This document shows positions 1 to 11,328 of a DNA stretch of 64,000 bases, one piece after another. The notes under the pieces were generated by a model. It saw nothing but the letters and a program-made list of their open reading frames with translations. It was not told where the DNA came from and made no database searches. The DNA is taken from contig CAMPDV010000247.1 in the NCBI GenBank assembly GCA_946699065.1, forward strand, positions 62,001 to 126,000, written 5' to 3'. Numbering within the stretch: the first letter of the stretch is position 1; each line of letters opens with the position of its first letter. Source of the DNA: Loxodes magnus. Lineage: Eukaryota > Ciliophora > Karyorelictea > Loxodida > Loxodidae. The translations under genes were made by a program, and so were the position numbers.

Positions 1-1187
1 TTATTTTTTATTTAGTATACCAAATTAAAATAAAACCTATTTAAAATTTAAATAATAAAAGGTGCTAGCTATACAAAAGAATTATTACACTAGTTTTAAA
101 ATAACTATTGCTTAATACCTTTTAAACTATAATAAAAGATGCTAACTAAATTTTATGAACTATTTGGATAATTAAGTAGGAACGGAGTGATAAATAACTA
201 TTTTAATTAAAAAATCAAGATTAAAATTTCCTACTTAAACAGCGTAATCTAATAAATTGTGTTTGAATATTTTTTTGAAAAATTTAAAATTGCTTTCAAT
301 AAAATATATCAACATTCTGACTAATTAACCTCTAATTTAAACAATAAGGCAGACTTATATACCTTTAATTAAAAAAACCCTATAATTTAGAATTTAAGAT
401 AAAAGTTTTTTCATTTTATTTTTTTTATATATTTTAGGGAACTTAAACCTCAATCAATTATACTTTCGTCATTATTAAAAATTCTTAGCAACTTAAATAA
501 AACTTCTTTTAATATTTTTCCGTTTCTTTCTTATAAGATGCAAAGTTCTTCTTTATAACTTGTATATATTTTCCTTATATTTATTAAGATTTTAAACATA
601 TAATAAAACTTTAATTTTTAAGTTAAATTTAGAAAATTATTATTATTTACAATGCAAATCTACTATTAATAAATAAATCAAAAGTTTAATTTAAATTTCA
701 TTTCTTTATATTGCTTTTCATCCCACATTAGAAGGCTTTAAATAGAATATTTAAAGGATTTTTCATCTTATTAGACATATAAAATGTTTAAAATAAATAA
801 TTTAATATACATTTTCCTTTTATGATTATATTTTAATACTAAGTTTGCTTTCATTAATTAGCAAACTGCAAATGCTTATTTTTTATTTAAAATATATTAA
901 AAATTAAAAAATATAAAGAAACATGATTTTCCTAGTTTAAGTGTATTTTAATATTTATTTAACACATAAATTTAGCTTCCGAAATAAAATATAATAATTA
1001 ATAGTCTAATTAATATAAGAATAAATGTATTCATTTATTTTATTACTTTAAAGATAGAAAATAAATTAACTAAATAGAAGCTAGATATTTTACTTAGTTA
1101 TTATTATATCTCTCTATTATAAAGAACTAGATTCTATTAAATCTGCTGTCACACGGAAATTACTATATTATTTTATATTAATAAGAT
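1..1187. other. AT-rich sequence without a supported gene
   Basis: Very AT-rich sequence with long A and T runs. A plus-strand reading from an ATG near 784 begins with a signal-peptide-like stretch (MFKINNLIYIFLLWLYF) and another frame carries several cysteines, but neither can be preferred. The gene that follows may begin here, with one or more small introns. Confidence 0.3.
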
Positions 1188-3764
1188 ATGCAAAATTTAT
1201 TTTAATAATAATCCTTTTAGTCTTGATATTTTACAAATTTTAAGGGCATTTCAGCGAAACTTTCTTATTCTGCAAGGTTCTTAGAAGCTGGATGTTTTTA
1301 TTATTGTTTTGATGATTTATGTAAGAATTACAGCTCTAGAAATATATATATCAACTAACCAAATATTATTCTTAATTTAAATCAATCATCTTTTAAATAT
1401 CTTTAAGATACGTTAAACCAAATTCTATCTAAGAGATTCTATTTTAGACACCAACAACAATTATTTAATCTAAAATTACAAGAAGAATATTGCTTATAAA
1501 TTTAAGCAAACTTTGCTTAAGAGATTGAAAGCAAAATGTTTGCCAATAGTAATTATGTCTGTCTTTTACAAAGTTTAGTATCCATTAAATATAAATATAC
1601 GTGATGTGCAATTTCATTACCAAGAACAAATATGAAATAACTTAAGAATGATTTAATTAATATAATGAGAAATGAATTTAACTCTTAGTTATATTTCTTT
1701 TAAAGGACTTAACTTCTACTTAGGCAAGCAATTTTTACTTAAAAGTGTAATATTTCTTTAGTTTTGTATCTTATAAAATTTATATGTTTAGCTATTCTCT
1801 TTTTAATAGGTATTATTTAACTGCAATTGCTTCAACTTTATATATAAATTTATTATAAATGATAGCCTTTAATAAACAGGCATATAATACTTATTTCTAA
1901 CTATCTTTTTATGGATCAACAAGCAAGAGTAGCTATATAGATACAGGAGTCAATAGGTTTATTAGGTTCAACTAGTTTTAAAGCATGATTTATGTATATA
2001 GCTATATTTATAATGCTTATATATAAAGTTATTTATATAATACTAGGCTTATCTTGTTTAAGGTTGAATAAGATTTATAAATTATACATAATTGGCTTGC
2101 ATCTAATAAATACTCAGTGCTATTTGTTTATTATTTAGTTTATTTTATAACTATTATTATAATTACGGAATATCATGGAAAAGAAAGGCAGCAAAAACGT
2201 TAGAAAGCAAAATAAATATTAGATTTAAGGAATAGTTTAGAAAAGTCAAGGATAGCTTGGATAACAATATTGAAAGAAAGATCTTGATGATATGAAGGAT
2301 AGGTAGTTAATGATTACTATAGATTATAATATTAAGCATCTAAAATAAAAATTAGAATAAGAAATACCGAAAGAATAATAGCTAAATCATTAAGAAAATG
2401 ATGAGAAAAAAATATTTGGCAAAGAGACCCAGTTACAATAAAAAAGCTAATGAGGAAAGAATTATTTTGAAAGGTTCTTTTAGTAAATTATACCAAAAGA
2501 GGATTTTCAAAATAAGATTCTAAAACTAGTTAAAAAATCAAAAGAATATTAGCAAATGAAGCTATAGTTGAAAGAAGTTTAGAAGTAAAGCAAAGAGATA
2601 AAACTTTAAATGCAATTAAAATTGTGTTTCACTATTTAATAATTAGAAGAAAGAGAAAAGGACATTTAGAAGCAGATTTAGGATGTATTTGATTGGGCTA
2701 TAACATCTAAAATTGATATAGCTTAAGCACTCAATTAGCATCTCATTTTATCTAATAACTAGGTATAAAAAATTATATAAAATTATAAGGATAGAGCATC
2801 ATTACTTCCTTAGATAGAAATGAATTTTTTTACAATAATAATCCAGTTAGCTCTACTAATACTTGTTTATCTCCTTTTGAAAGTGTGCTTTACCTTAAGA
2901 TGTTGAAAATAATATTTTTTGTTTATTCTGTTTAATAGTTCAATTTTTCCAATATTACATTCAATATACTATTTTCATTTAAATTTAAACTTTACCTTTG
3001 CTTTTTCTTTAAATTCAAGTGAATTTTTAATTAAATTGCTGTTTTGTAATGCTGCTGTATATTTATTATAAATTGCCTATTGATTTATTATTATAAGCTA
3101 TTCCCTTATTTACTTTTATCTTAACTTTATCAATAAATTAAAGTATTTATATAAATTTCTAGTTAGCAGCTTTTAATTTTATAATAAAGATAAGCTACAC
3201 TTTGTGAATTTTTTTATTTTTTGGTAGGAATGTGATTTTATGAAGGTAGTTATAAAATTAATAAGAGCTTTAATTTTTGAATTTTACCTGCTTTAAATCA
3301 TATCTGATCGATGCTTCTCTTTTATTATTATTAAATCATATCCATCATCTTTTTAGTCTTAAATTACAAAAAAACCTAAATAGATTTTCAATTCTCATTT
3401 TCTAAAGTACCAAAGCGTATATCATCTTACCTTTCTTTCAAGAGTTTAGCGAATATTCAAAAATTTATTAGTTTTGGTATTTAAAGAGATTTAATAGCAT
3501 TCATTTATTTCTTTAAGGTTTTTTACATGAAGCAAGGTAGTTATAACAAAAATAATTAATTTATTGAAAGATAATTTATCTACTAAACAAATATATCGCA
3601 TATCTAATTCTAACTTATAGAGAAAATAATTTAATCAACCTTTTACAAATATAAATCTAAAATGGCATACATTTCTTTTAAACCTAGCAAAATATATACT
3701 CAAAATTTAAAGAGCCACTGATACTAACATTTTCATTTGCTATATAAATAGTAAATGTATATGA
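1188..3764 (+). CDS. Probable multi-pass membrane protein with a central coiled coil
   Basis: I do not recognise the family. Reading TAA/TAG as Gln and TGA as Trp, one frame stays coherent from the ATG at 1188 to a TGA at 3762-3764 (858 residues). It has a cysteine-containing N-terminal part, membrane segments encoded near 1745-1830, 1990-2060 and 2120-2160, and a polar Lys/Glu/Gln region encoded from about 2175. The best-supported stretch is a heptad-like coiled coil encoded at about 2500-2800 (for example LKEVQKQSKEIKLQ), directly followed by a strong helix (FFTIIIQLALLILVYLLLK) and further hydrophobic segments. In-frame Met codons at 1911 and 2175 are alternative starts. The coiled coil plus C-terminal helices loosely recalls nuclear-fusion membrane proteins, but that is only an impression. 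Other frames are also open, so the N-terminal third in particular is uncertain. Confidence 0.4.
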
Positions 3765-4472
3765 TTGAGGTAAAGTTAATTATATTATAAATAACTATTT
3801 AAATGTAGCTAGTAAATCTCTTGATAACTCTTAAAAATTTAAGAATTTTATTTTCAAACTAGTCAAACTTTTTATTTGCAAAACAATTTTAATCTTTGTT
3901 ATAGCAATAATTTTGCTTTTATTCCTTTATTATTTTTAATAATCTACAGAGGATTAAATAAAGAAATATCCTTAAGCTAAATTAATTTATTAACTAAAAA
4001 TATTAAAAATCAATTTAATATTTAATTAAAACAAACAAACTATCTTACGCGAATAATTTCTAAAGTCAAATATCATGTTCTCTTAAATAAGCAGATGTAA
4101 TATAGTAATTTATGTGAAATTAGAAACTACATAAAGTATAAAATTGTTTAGCATACTTATATATAAAGCTTTTATTTCCTCATTTTCAAAAAAGTGGCAA
4201 ATTATCATTGATTCTAATTATATTTTTTATTTCTTTCTGATAAATAATTAACTAATTCCTTTAGATAAATGATTATTATGAATTTTAGATCACTGCTCAT
4301 AATATCGAAAGCAATGAAAAATGTTTTATTAACAATTAATAAAGAAGTCTATGATTACTATTTAATAAACTAAATATATAGTAATAATACCTTATTATTA
4401 TTTAAATAGGTATTAATTTATATTTATATTTATTCTATTTTTTTTACATTTAAATTCATTTAAACAAAAAAA

Positions 4473-4555
4473 TCCGCCAATTCGGGATGAACCGAGGACT
4501 CTGAGATTTCCACGATTTCTACGGTCTCATGCTCTTCCAACTGAGCTATTACCAG
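4473..4555 (-). tRNA. tRNA-Tyr (GUA) with a short intron
   Basis: The minus strand folds as a tRNA. The acceptor pairs 1-7 with 66-72, with one mismatch and two wobbles. The D-arm is AGCTCAGTTGGAAGAGC and the anticodon stem is TGAGA/TCTCA. The anticodon-loop region is 18 nt rather than 7, as expected for anticodon GUA plus an 11-nt intron after position 37; tRNA-Tyr genes commonly carry introns. C1-G72 and A73 are eukaryotic Tyr identity elements. A run of seven T follows the 3' end and would serve as a Pol III terminator. Oddities are C rather than U at position 33, T rather than A at position 58 and one mismatched pair at the base of the T stem, so a decayed copy is possible. Confidence 0.65.
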
Positions 4556-4739
4556 GTTGTGATTTAATAAATCAAATATTTTTATACATACATTTATTTA
4601 GGTAATTGCAAATGTAAATAATTAAGGTTCTAAATATATATTTAGTAAGTTGCATCTTTATCTAATAAATTTAAAAAGTAAATTTGGCATTAGATTTTTT
4701 AGAAAATTGATTGCTTTGCACATCTTAATCATTAGAAAC

Positions 4740-4870
4740 TTACTTATAAATAAATATTATTATAGAACATGTAGCACCTCTTTGGCGCGCAGCTCTTTCT
4801 ATATTAATATTAAAAGTGTTCTTAACTTCTTTTTATCGTTCTAACCGTCCAATGAATCTCATCAACTTCT
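4740..4870 (+). repeat. Dispersed repeat R3, copy 1
   Basis: Resembles 59668-59800 in the same orientation. Both begin with a TAGCACCT block, then a shared AACTCTTTC-like stretch, TATTAATATTA, AAGTGTTCT and a TCCAAT block. The copies are clearly diverged. No ORF is evident. The size would suit a SINE-like element. Confidence 0.4.
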
Positions 4871-4965
4871 CCAAATGGGAGCCTTTTCATTAAAAATTAT
4901 TCTTGAGACTTGAACCAAATGATCCTTGAATAAGATCCAAATAATAATTAGAAACCAAGACATAA

Positions 4966-5131
4966 TCAGGCCGTCCAGTCAAATGTTCATGCTGCTAGCG
5001 AGTATCTCAGGCAAACTGAGCTTGTCTCTTCCGAGCTTGTCTTCACATTCCTTTAGTGACATCTAGTACGAGATTACTCGCAATGCAGTTTACACTTTAC
5101 CAGATTCCCTTCTATTTCTCCTGACCATGAC
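4966..5131 (-). repeat. Dispersed repeat R1, copy 1
   Basis: Read on the minus strand it starts GTCAGGAGAA and contains blocks shared with the copies at 57265-57366 and 63830-64000: GTGTAAACTGCATTG, GAGTAATCTCG, ACTAGATG and GACAAGCTCGGAA. It is noticeably richer in G and C than the surroundings. Function unknown; a Pol III retroposon or a structured RNA gene family are both possible. Confidence 0.55.
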
Positions 5132-5139
5132 TGAAATCC

Positions 5140-5839
5140 ATATTTTTATATTATAAAAATAAATGATCTAATATATTACTTTCATTACTTTATATAATAG
5201 CTTTAAATAAATAAATAGCTTTAATTAAATCTAATTAAAATAAAGAATATGATAAGGTTAATTTAATAAATAAATATTATATTTATATTATAAACAGTTA
5301 AATATTGATATATCTATAAACTATTACATTTTCCTATTTATATTAAATAATATAGAAATAATTAAAATAATTAGTTCTCATTATATTTACTAAACTATAT
5401 TTATTCAAATTAATAACTATTCTTTATTATTATATTATTATCATTTTAGTAAATTACATTTGAATATAATAAAGTATCTATATGATTATATTATAGTAGA
5501 TTATTAAATTATAAATACTTATAATATTAGATATTTATTAAAGCTCCAAGTAAATATTTTACTAAATACAAACTAATATCAAATTAGTATAGATTAATTA
5601 AAATTATTTAATAGAGTAATGCAAATTATAAATAAAAGCATATATTTATTTAATTTATATATAAGATATATAAGCTTACCTTTAATTTAAAATTATTCAA
5701 TTTATATTATAACTATCTATTTATTAAGCAAATGTAAATTATAATCTTAGTTTTTAAGATTATATTAGACATAATAAGTCAAATTTAAATTATAATATTT
5801 TTTAATTTTTATTAGAAGAGTTTATGTTTTAATTCTTCC
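5140..5839. other. AT-rich spacer
   Basis: Extremely AT-rich sequence between the R1 repeat and the 3' end of the Lin-12/Notch-repeat gene. I see no coding signal, repeat copy or RNA gene. Confidence 0.5.
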
Positions 5840-8800
5840 TCATTTCGGGAGCATATCTAACCTAGAAACTGCTTCCTAAACTTCTTTTAAATGCTATTAC
5901 TAGAACTTTATTTCCTTTTAATCACCTTGAATATTTAAAGCTTAATCTTTAATTTACAAATTAATTTTCTATATTTCTTAATCTAAGTGAAAATAGCTTA
6001 AATTTTGTTGATAATTGCTATTGCTTTTATCCTAATTACTTACATTAACTTCCATCTCATAGTCTGATAATTTGCTTACTTATTTTTCTTTATCAAGTTC
6101 ACTTAATCTTGACGTAAAAATAGTATCGTTAAAATTTTGGTTGCTAGCACTTTCACGTTGATTAGGATAAAACTCTTATAAAAACTTAGAAAACTTAGTG
6201 TTCTAATAAAGATCATAAGAAATTTATCCTTCTTTCCTTAACTTAATAACCACTAAATATAAAGAACTTACTATTTTTAAAGGCAAATTCCTCTTGCATG
6301 GGATTTACTTTACTATTAAATACTCTTTTTGAATACCTAATGTAAAATATAATCAGCAATCACATTAAGATTACGATTAAAATAACTGCTACATTAAATT
6401 ATCCTGAATAGGAATTTAATTTATCCCAAAAAAGATTATCTTCAGCACATCTATATACATCTTCATAATAAATGGTGTAATTTCCATAAAACTCTTAAAT
6501 CTTACATGCGCCAAAATCGAAATTGCAATCTCTTATGTTGCATTCTTAATCGCATATAAAGTTTAATAATTTTTCAGTATTGCAATTATTTTCATCGCAC
6601 TATGTTTCGTTAAATACTGATAAAAATCCTAAACAATCCCCACCATCATCAGAACAGTCGGGAGTGTTGCAATAAATATCACAAATACTATCTCGAAGAA
6701 AATTAGAAGGGCAACTATCAGGACATTTGTTGCAATCAGATCTATCATACTAACATTATTCGACATTACAAATTGGATCACATAAAGAATCACCTAGTCA
6801 AGTTAGTTTGCATCCAATATCTAAACATTTTTTCTCTTAAAGATTTGGTTATTTTTCAAAAACAATTATTTAAACTGGAGATTAATGGCAATCGAAAGAA
6901 TCGAAATTACATTCTGGATTCATACAATTATCATCACAATGACTATCGTTCAACTAGTGTAAAAAGCATTGCTATTCTTAATTACAGGTAAAGCAATCCT
7001 TATTATCAATGCTACATTAAATATTATTACAATCCTCTTAGCACTAATTATCATTTATTTACAACAAATAACAGTTTTTACTGCATTAATAAGCTAAAAT
7101 TAAAGAACTATTTTCACTTTCCGATCTGCAATCAAGAAAATCATCAAAGCACTCATAATTTTGGCATTATATGTCACATTTATTATTTCCTATCTATTTA
7201 CCTAAACATCCTTCGCTACAGACAACATTTTCACAATCTCCACCATCATAAACACAAAAAATATTAAAACAGGCTCATTAGCAGTTTCCATCTCCTATTT
7301 CTTCTCATTTACATTCTGATTAGCAGTGACTTTCGCTCATCTAAATATGTTTATTGTATTCTATGCAATCTTCTCCGTCAAAATTATTCCAAGGATTATT
7401 GCAAAGGATATCGCATCATCCATTTGCTATTTATCTTTTTAAGCAAATAAAGCCAAAAATTTCAGTATGACAGTCATTTGAATCTCATTCACAGTCATTT
7501 GTAAAGCAATCTTAATCACAAACGCTATTATTAATCATTTATAAAAAGCATCCATAATTGCATTAATATTCTTATAAATTCCTTTAACTTCTATATACCC
7601 CAACATTAAATCAGTCTAAGCAATCATTCTAATCATATTAACATTCTATAATGTAGCATTAAGGATCGCATCAACCATCTCCAATTTAATTTACGAAACA
7701 CTGTTAATTCATATCGCAATAGCAATCTTACCCATCTCACTTGCAATCTTCATTAAAACATACTTATTAGCAATAGCCATCTCCAACATTTTTTCATTTG
7801 CAATCTGAACTACATTAATCTTCCATATTTCTATTAATTTTACAATCATCTCCATCAAAATTACATTCTTTAATGTTACATTTATCTTCGCATACTCCAT
7901 TATTTTTTTACTTTATATTGCAACCAAAATTTCCACACAAGCATTCTCCATTATCATAATTACATGATTTAGTACTGCAGTTATCATCACATTAACTATT
8001 ATTTAGCATATACTCAAAGCAGAAGCAGGTTTGTAGATTTAAGCAATCGTTACCATCAAAATTACATGCATAAGTATAACATTATAAATCGCATATCCCA
8101 TTATTTATGTCATTTAACTAATTGCATGTTTTATTATTTGCAATATCCTTATAGCATATGCACTTGTTGTTATCATAATCGTAAATATCTTAATTGCATT
8201 CTTAATCACATCTGTCATTTAATAATAAATCTTTACTACATTATTAATCAAGTTCTTATATGCAATCTCCATTATCATAATTACATATAGTGTTATTACA
8301 AACTTCATTTCAAATTCCATTTCCTAATTCTTCCTGTTTACAAAAGCATTAAGATTATAAAGAGCAATCATACTGATCATATAAGCACTAGGATATTTTG
8401 CAGTTTTCCTCACATATTCCGTTATTTATTTTAGAAAAATCCCATTAATTGTTTGTATTTATTTAAGTACAACAATCATATAAGTCATACATACAACTTT
8501 ATGTCAAGCATTGTAATTGACAAATACCATCTCCTATAAATGAATGAAGGCATTAATCTTAAGATGATTCCTAATTTTCTTATTAATTGCAGTTTTTATT
8601 AGAAAATTCTTGACATTAAATCTAATTAGAATCAAACCCACATTCAGAGTTATAGCATTCCCAATCGCATTATTCATTTGTAAGTTTTTCTATTTGGCAT
8701 AATTTCTTGGAATCACAAGTTGCGCAATCACCTTTGTCATAAAGACAAATTTGACTGTTACATTGTCAATCGCAAATCTAATTTCCTAGTTAGGTACTCT

Positions 8801-11328
8801 TGCACTCAGAGCAACAATCTCCTTTATCATATTAACATATCTGAAAATTACATTCTGTATTGCAGAAACCGTCTCCTCATTTTTCTTCTGTGCATTGTGA
8901 ACTGGCAATACAACAATCGCCAAAATCATAATTACATTCCGGAATGAGACAGTCTACATCCCAAATATCATTCTTCATTTTTTATCTGTCACATTTTTAT
9001 TCCGATTTTTCAAAGCAACAATTTCAGTTTTATCACATGCATTGATAACTATTACACTAAGGATTGCAAATTGAAATATTTTCACTTAAATAACTCAAAT
9101 TGCAAGATTATAAGCATTAAAAATGATCTTCACTAGTTAATCTCCTTATTTTTTGAGCAGATTTAAGATTATATCAATAGAAATAATTGCTATAGCTCTG
9201 AATGCATGATTCATATTTTTAAGGGAAAATATCCGCACTTCCATAAATAAGAATAGTAAAGATAGCATGTATTATTTCTAAGAATGGAAGAAAATTTAAT
9301 ACTTTTGCTTAAATATGCTGAAATAATTTTGGTGGCTTTTTATAATATCTTAGCAATAGAGTTTTATCTGCTTAGTATGTAATAGTTACCACTATAAAAG
9401 CTACGTAGATTAATGAAGGAATTGCTGATGAGTAAACAAAAACAGTAAACAGCATAGCTAAAATCTCAGAATAGCTAACCGAAATATTAAATGCAGGTCC
9501 TAGTATGCTTCTATTTAGATCTAGTTGAGTTTTAGAATTTCTTATTTTTATTCTCTAAATTAGTTTTTAAATAGGCCAAAATAGTAACTAAGTTAATGTA
9601 GGAGAAATTAAGAAAGCGAAAATGGTAATGGTTATAGAGCTACCCACTTCAAGATATCAATACCTTGTAAAATCCTTATATTTTTCGAAACTAACAATTA
9701 GAGTAATGAAGGCTGTATTGATGAATGACGCCAAAAAATCTTAGTCATTAATGATTTTTATTATTGATTCAGATTTTAGATACCCTAAAATTTAGTTAAG
9801 AAAGAAAATAAAAGGTTAATAATAATATTTAAGGTTATTATACACATACTAATCAGTATTTTTTGACTATATTAGTATTAAGTTCTGTTTTTGTAACTTT
9901 CACAAAATTTTGATAGTCCAGTATTCTCAAAAAATATTTAGTTTTGGTCTTAATTCTAACACCAACAAAAATAGCAAATGTCATCATTGATAAAGGTCTT
10001 TTAGGCTACTTCCAAAGAAAATTTTGAAATATCGTAAGTTGTTTTGTCTTCAACGATTTTAAAATAAACTTAGCATTCAGCTTTGGTGAATAACTCATAC
10101 TGTCAATACTTTAAATATTTGATCAGAAGCACAGTACCTACAAGTATGGCTACGACTAGTACCCAAGATAGTGACTCTCTAGTTTTTCTATTCTTTTTTT
10201 CTAAATTTTCCCAGCATACATTTTCTGGAATATCAGCTTCTTAAACAGTTAATGAGATAGTTCCATTTCATTTTAAACTTCTAGGTTGGAAGACATGCAA
10301 CCCAAAATATTTCTAATATTATTATAGGCACTTTTACTATGAATCATTGTATTGAAATATTATAAACATTTTCTCTATGTTAAAGCTTTGAATGGTTTTA
10401 TTTTATAATACGAATTCCTTTATTTTAGTCTCTGTTTTATCGATTTTTTATTACTTATAATTTTTGTTTTTTTCATCTGCTTTATAAAATTCATGCTATT
10501 CTCTTGCCTTCTAGCTAAGGAGTTTCAATAAGTGCTTTAAATTCCTTGCGAAGTAAACTTCTTAAACTTCTCCAAATTTCTATTCAAAAAACTCTTTCAC
10601 TTCTTTCTAATTAATCCCAGTTTTTTGGCAAGCCGTTTACTTCAGCAGTATACTAGGAGATGATAAACTACCTCTCTTAGTAGTACCTGATAGTTCTATG
10701 GAATCTAAGTTTGTATAGGATTATGAATATTATAAATATTAAGGAATTTATAAAATCCAATGCAGAGTATGTAAGAAGTTTATTTTTAGTTTCCTCTAGT
10801 TATTTACTCTCTTTCTGTAAATAATCTTAAGGAATATAGTCATCTAATCATTAAGTCTAAAAGCCCTCTAGTTTGGATAATCTCTAGTAAGTAAGTGATT
10901 CGTTAAAATAAAGAGGCATTTTACTTGACCTGTGTCCAAGTTTCCAAGAGTCATTAATCAAAGAATTAAGCCGAAACATTTTCATATCAGTTTCCCTGAT
11001 AATTATTTATGACTAGATAAGTGGAATTTAAACTAATTATTCCAAGGCATATAGCTAGTCATTTTAGAAAGTCAAAATAGAAAAATGTCCCAATTCCATA
11101 CTTCTTTAGCACATCAATATTAGTGGAGAATATTGGATATTAGCAGTGGTTTTCAGTATCTCAAACTTAATTTTATTATTTAAAGATATTAGCTAATATA
11201 GGATTGGAACGTTTGGAGGAAGCTTCAATTTGGTCTAATTCTTAAAAATAATCTACGGAATTTTCAATTGTTCTTGATAAAATGAGATTAGAAACTCTTC
11301 TTTCAACAGCTTCATAAATTTAAGCCAT
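5840..11328 (-). CDS. OSCA/CSC1-like channel region fused to a Lin-12/Notch-repeat array
   Basis: Reads from the ATG at 11328 to a TGA at 5840-5842, about 1800 residues. The N-terminal third (to about 9200) resembles the OSCA/CSC1/TMEM63 cation-channel family: a first helix after KKYGIGTFFYFDFLKWL, a TLGNLDTG motif, a cytoplasmic domain with an EVNGLPK-type strand and KEVKEFFEQKFGEV, the family-like ENVCWENL motif, then several helices and an LLRYYKKPP segment. Without a recognisable new start it runs in the same frame into a cysteine-rich region (about 9110-6520) of roughly twenty LNR modules such as WGDGFCNTEC and YDKGDCC. A single helix (about 6370-6320) and a Gln/Asn-rich tail follow. TGA falls on the conserved LNR Trp. 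A 22-nt intron fits at 6173-6194. The channel part changes frame at about 10970, 10620 and 9790, so it carries indels, unseen introns or decay. Known LNR modules bind calcium and are extracellular. Confidence 0.75.
6173..6194 (-). other. Putative 22-nt intron in the Lin-12/Notch-repeat gene tail
   Basis: On the minus strand it begins GTTTTC and ends TAAGAG. Removing it joins the frame after the C-terminal membrane helix to the frame that encodes the Gln/Asn-rich tail ending at the TGA at 5840. Its length equals that of the WD40-gene intron. Nearby alternative GT/AG pairs exist, so the exact ends are uncertain. Confidence 0.45.

Noticed and set aside
1188..3764. Assignment to the KAR5/GEX1 nuclear-fusion family
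   Set aside because: Coiled coil plus C-terminal helices are suggestive, but the family's cysteine pattern could not be matched in one frame.
7709..7900. Standard-code ORF of 63 codons inside the cysteine-rich region
   Set aside because: It is a shadow of the Lin-12/Notch-repeat gene on the same strand in another frame; the real frame has the CNYD..GDC pattern.
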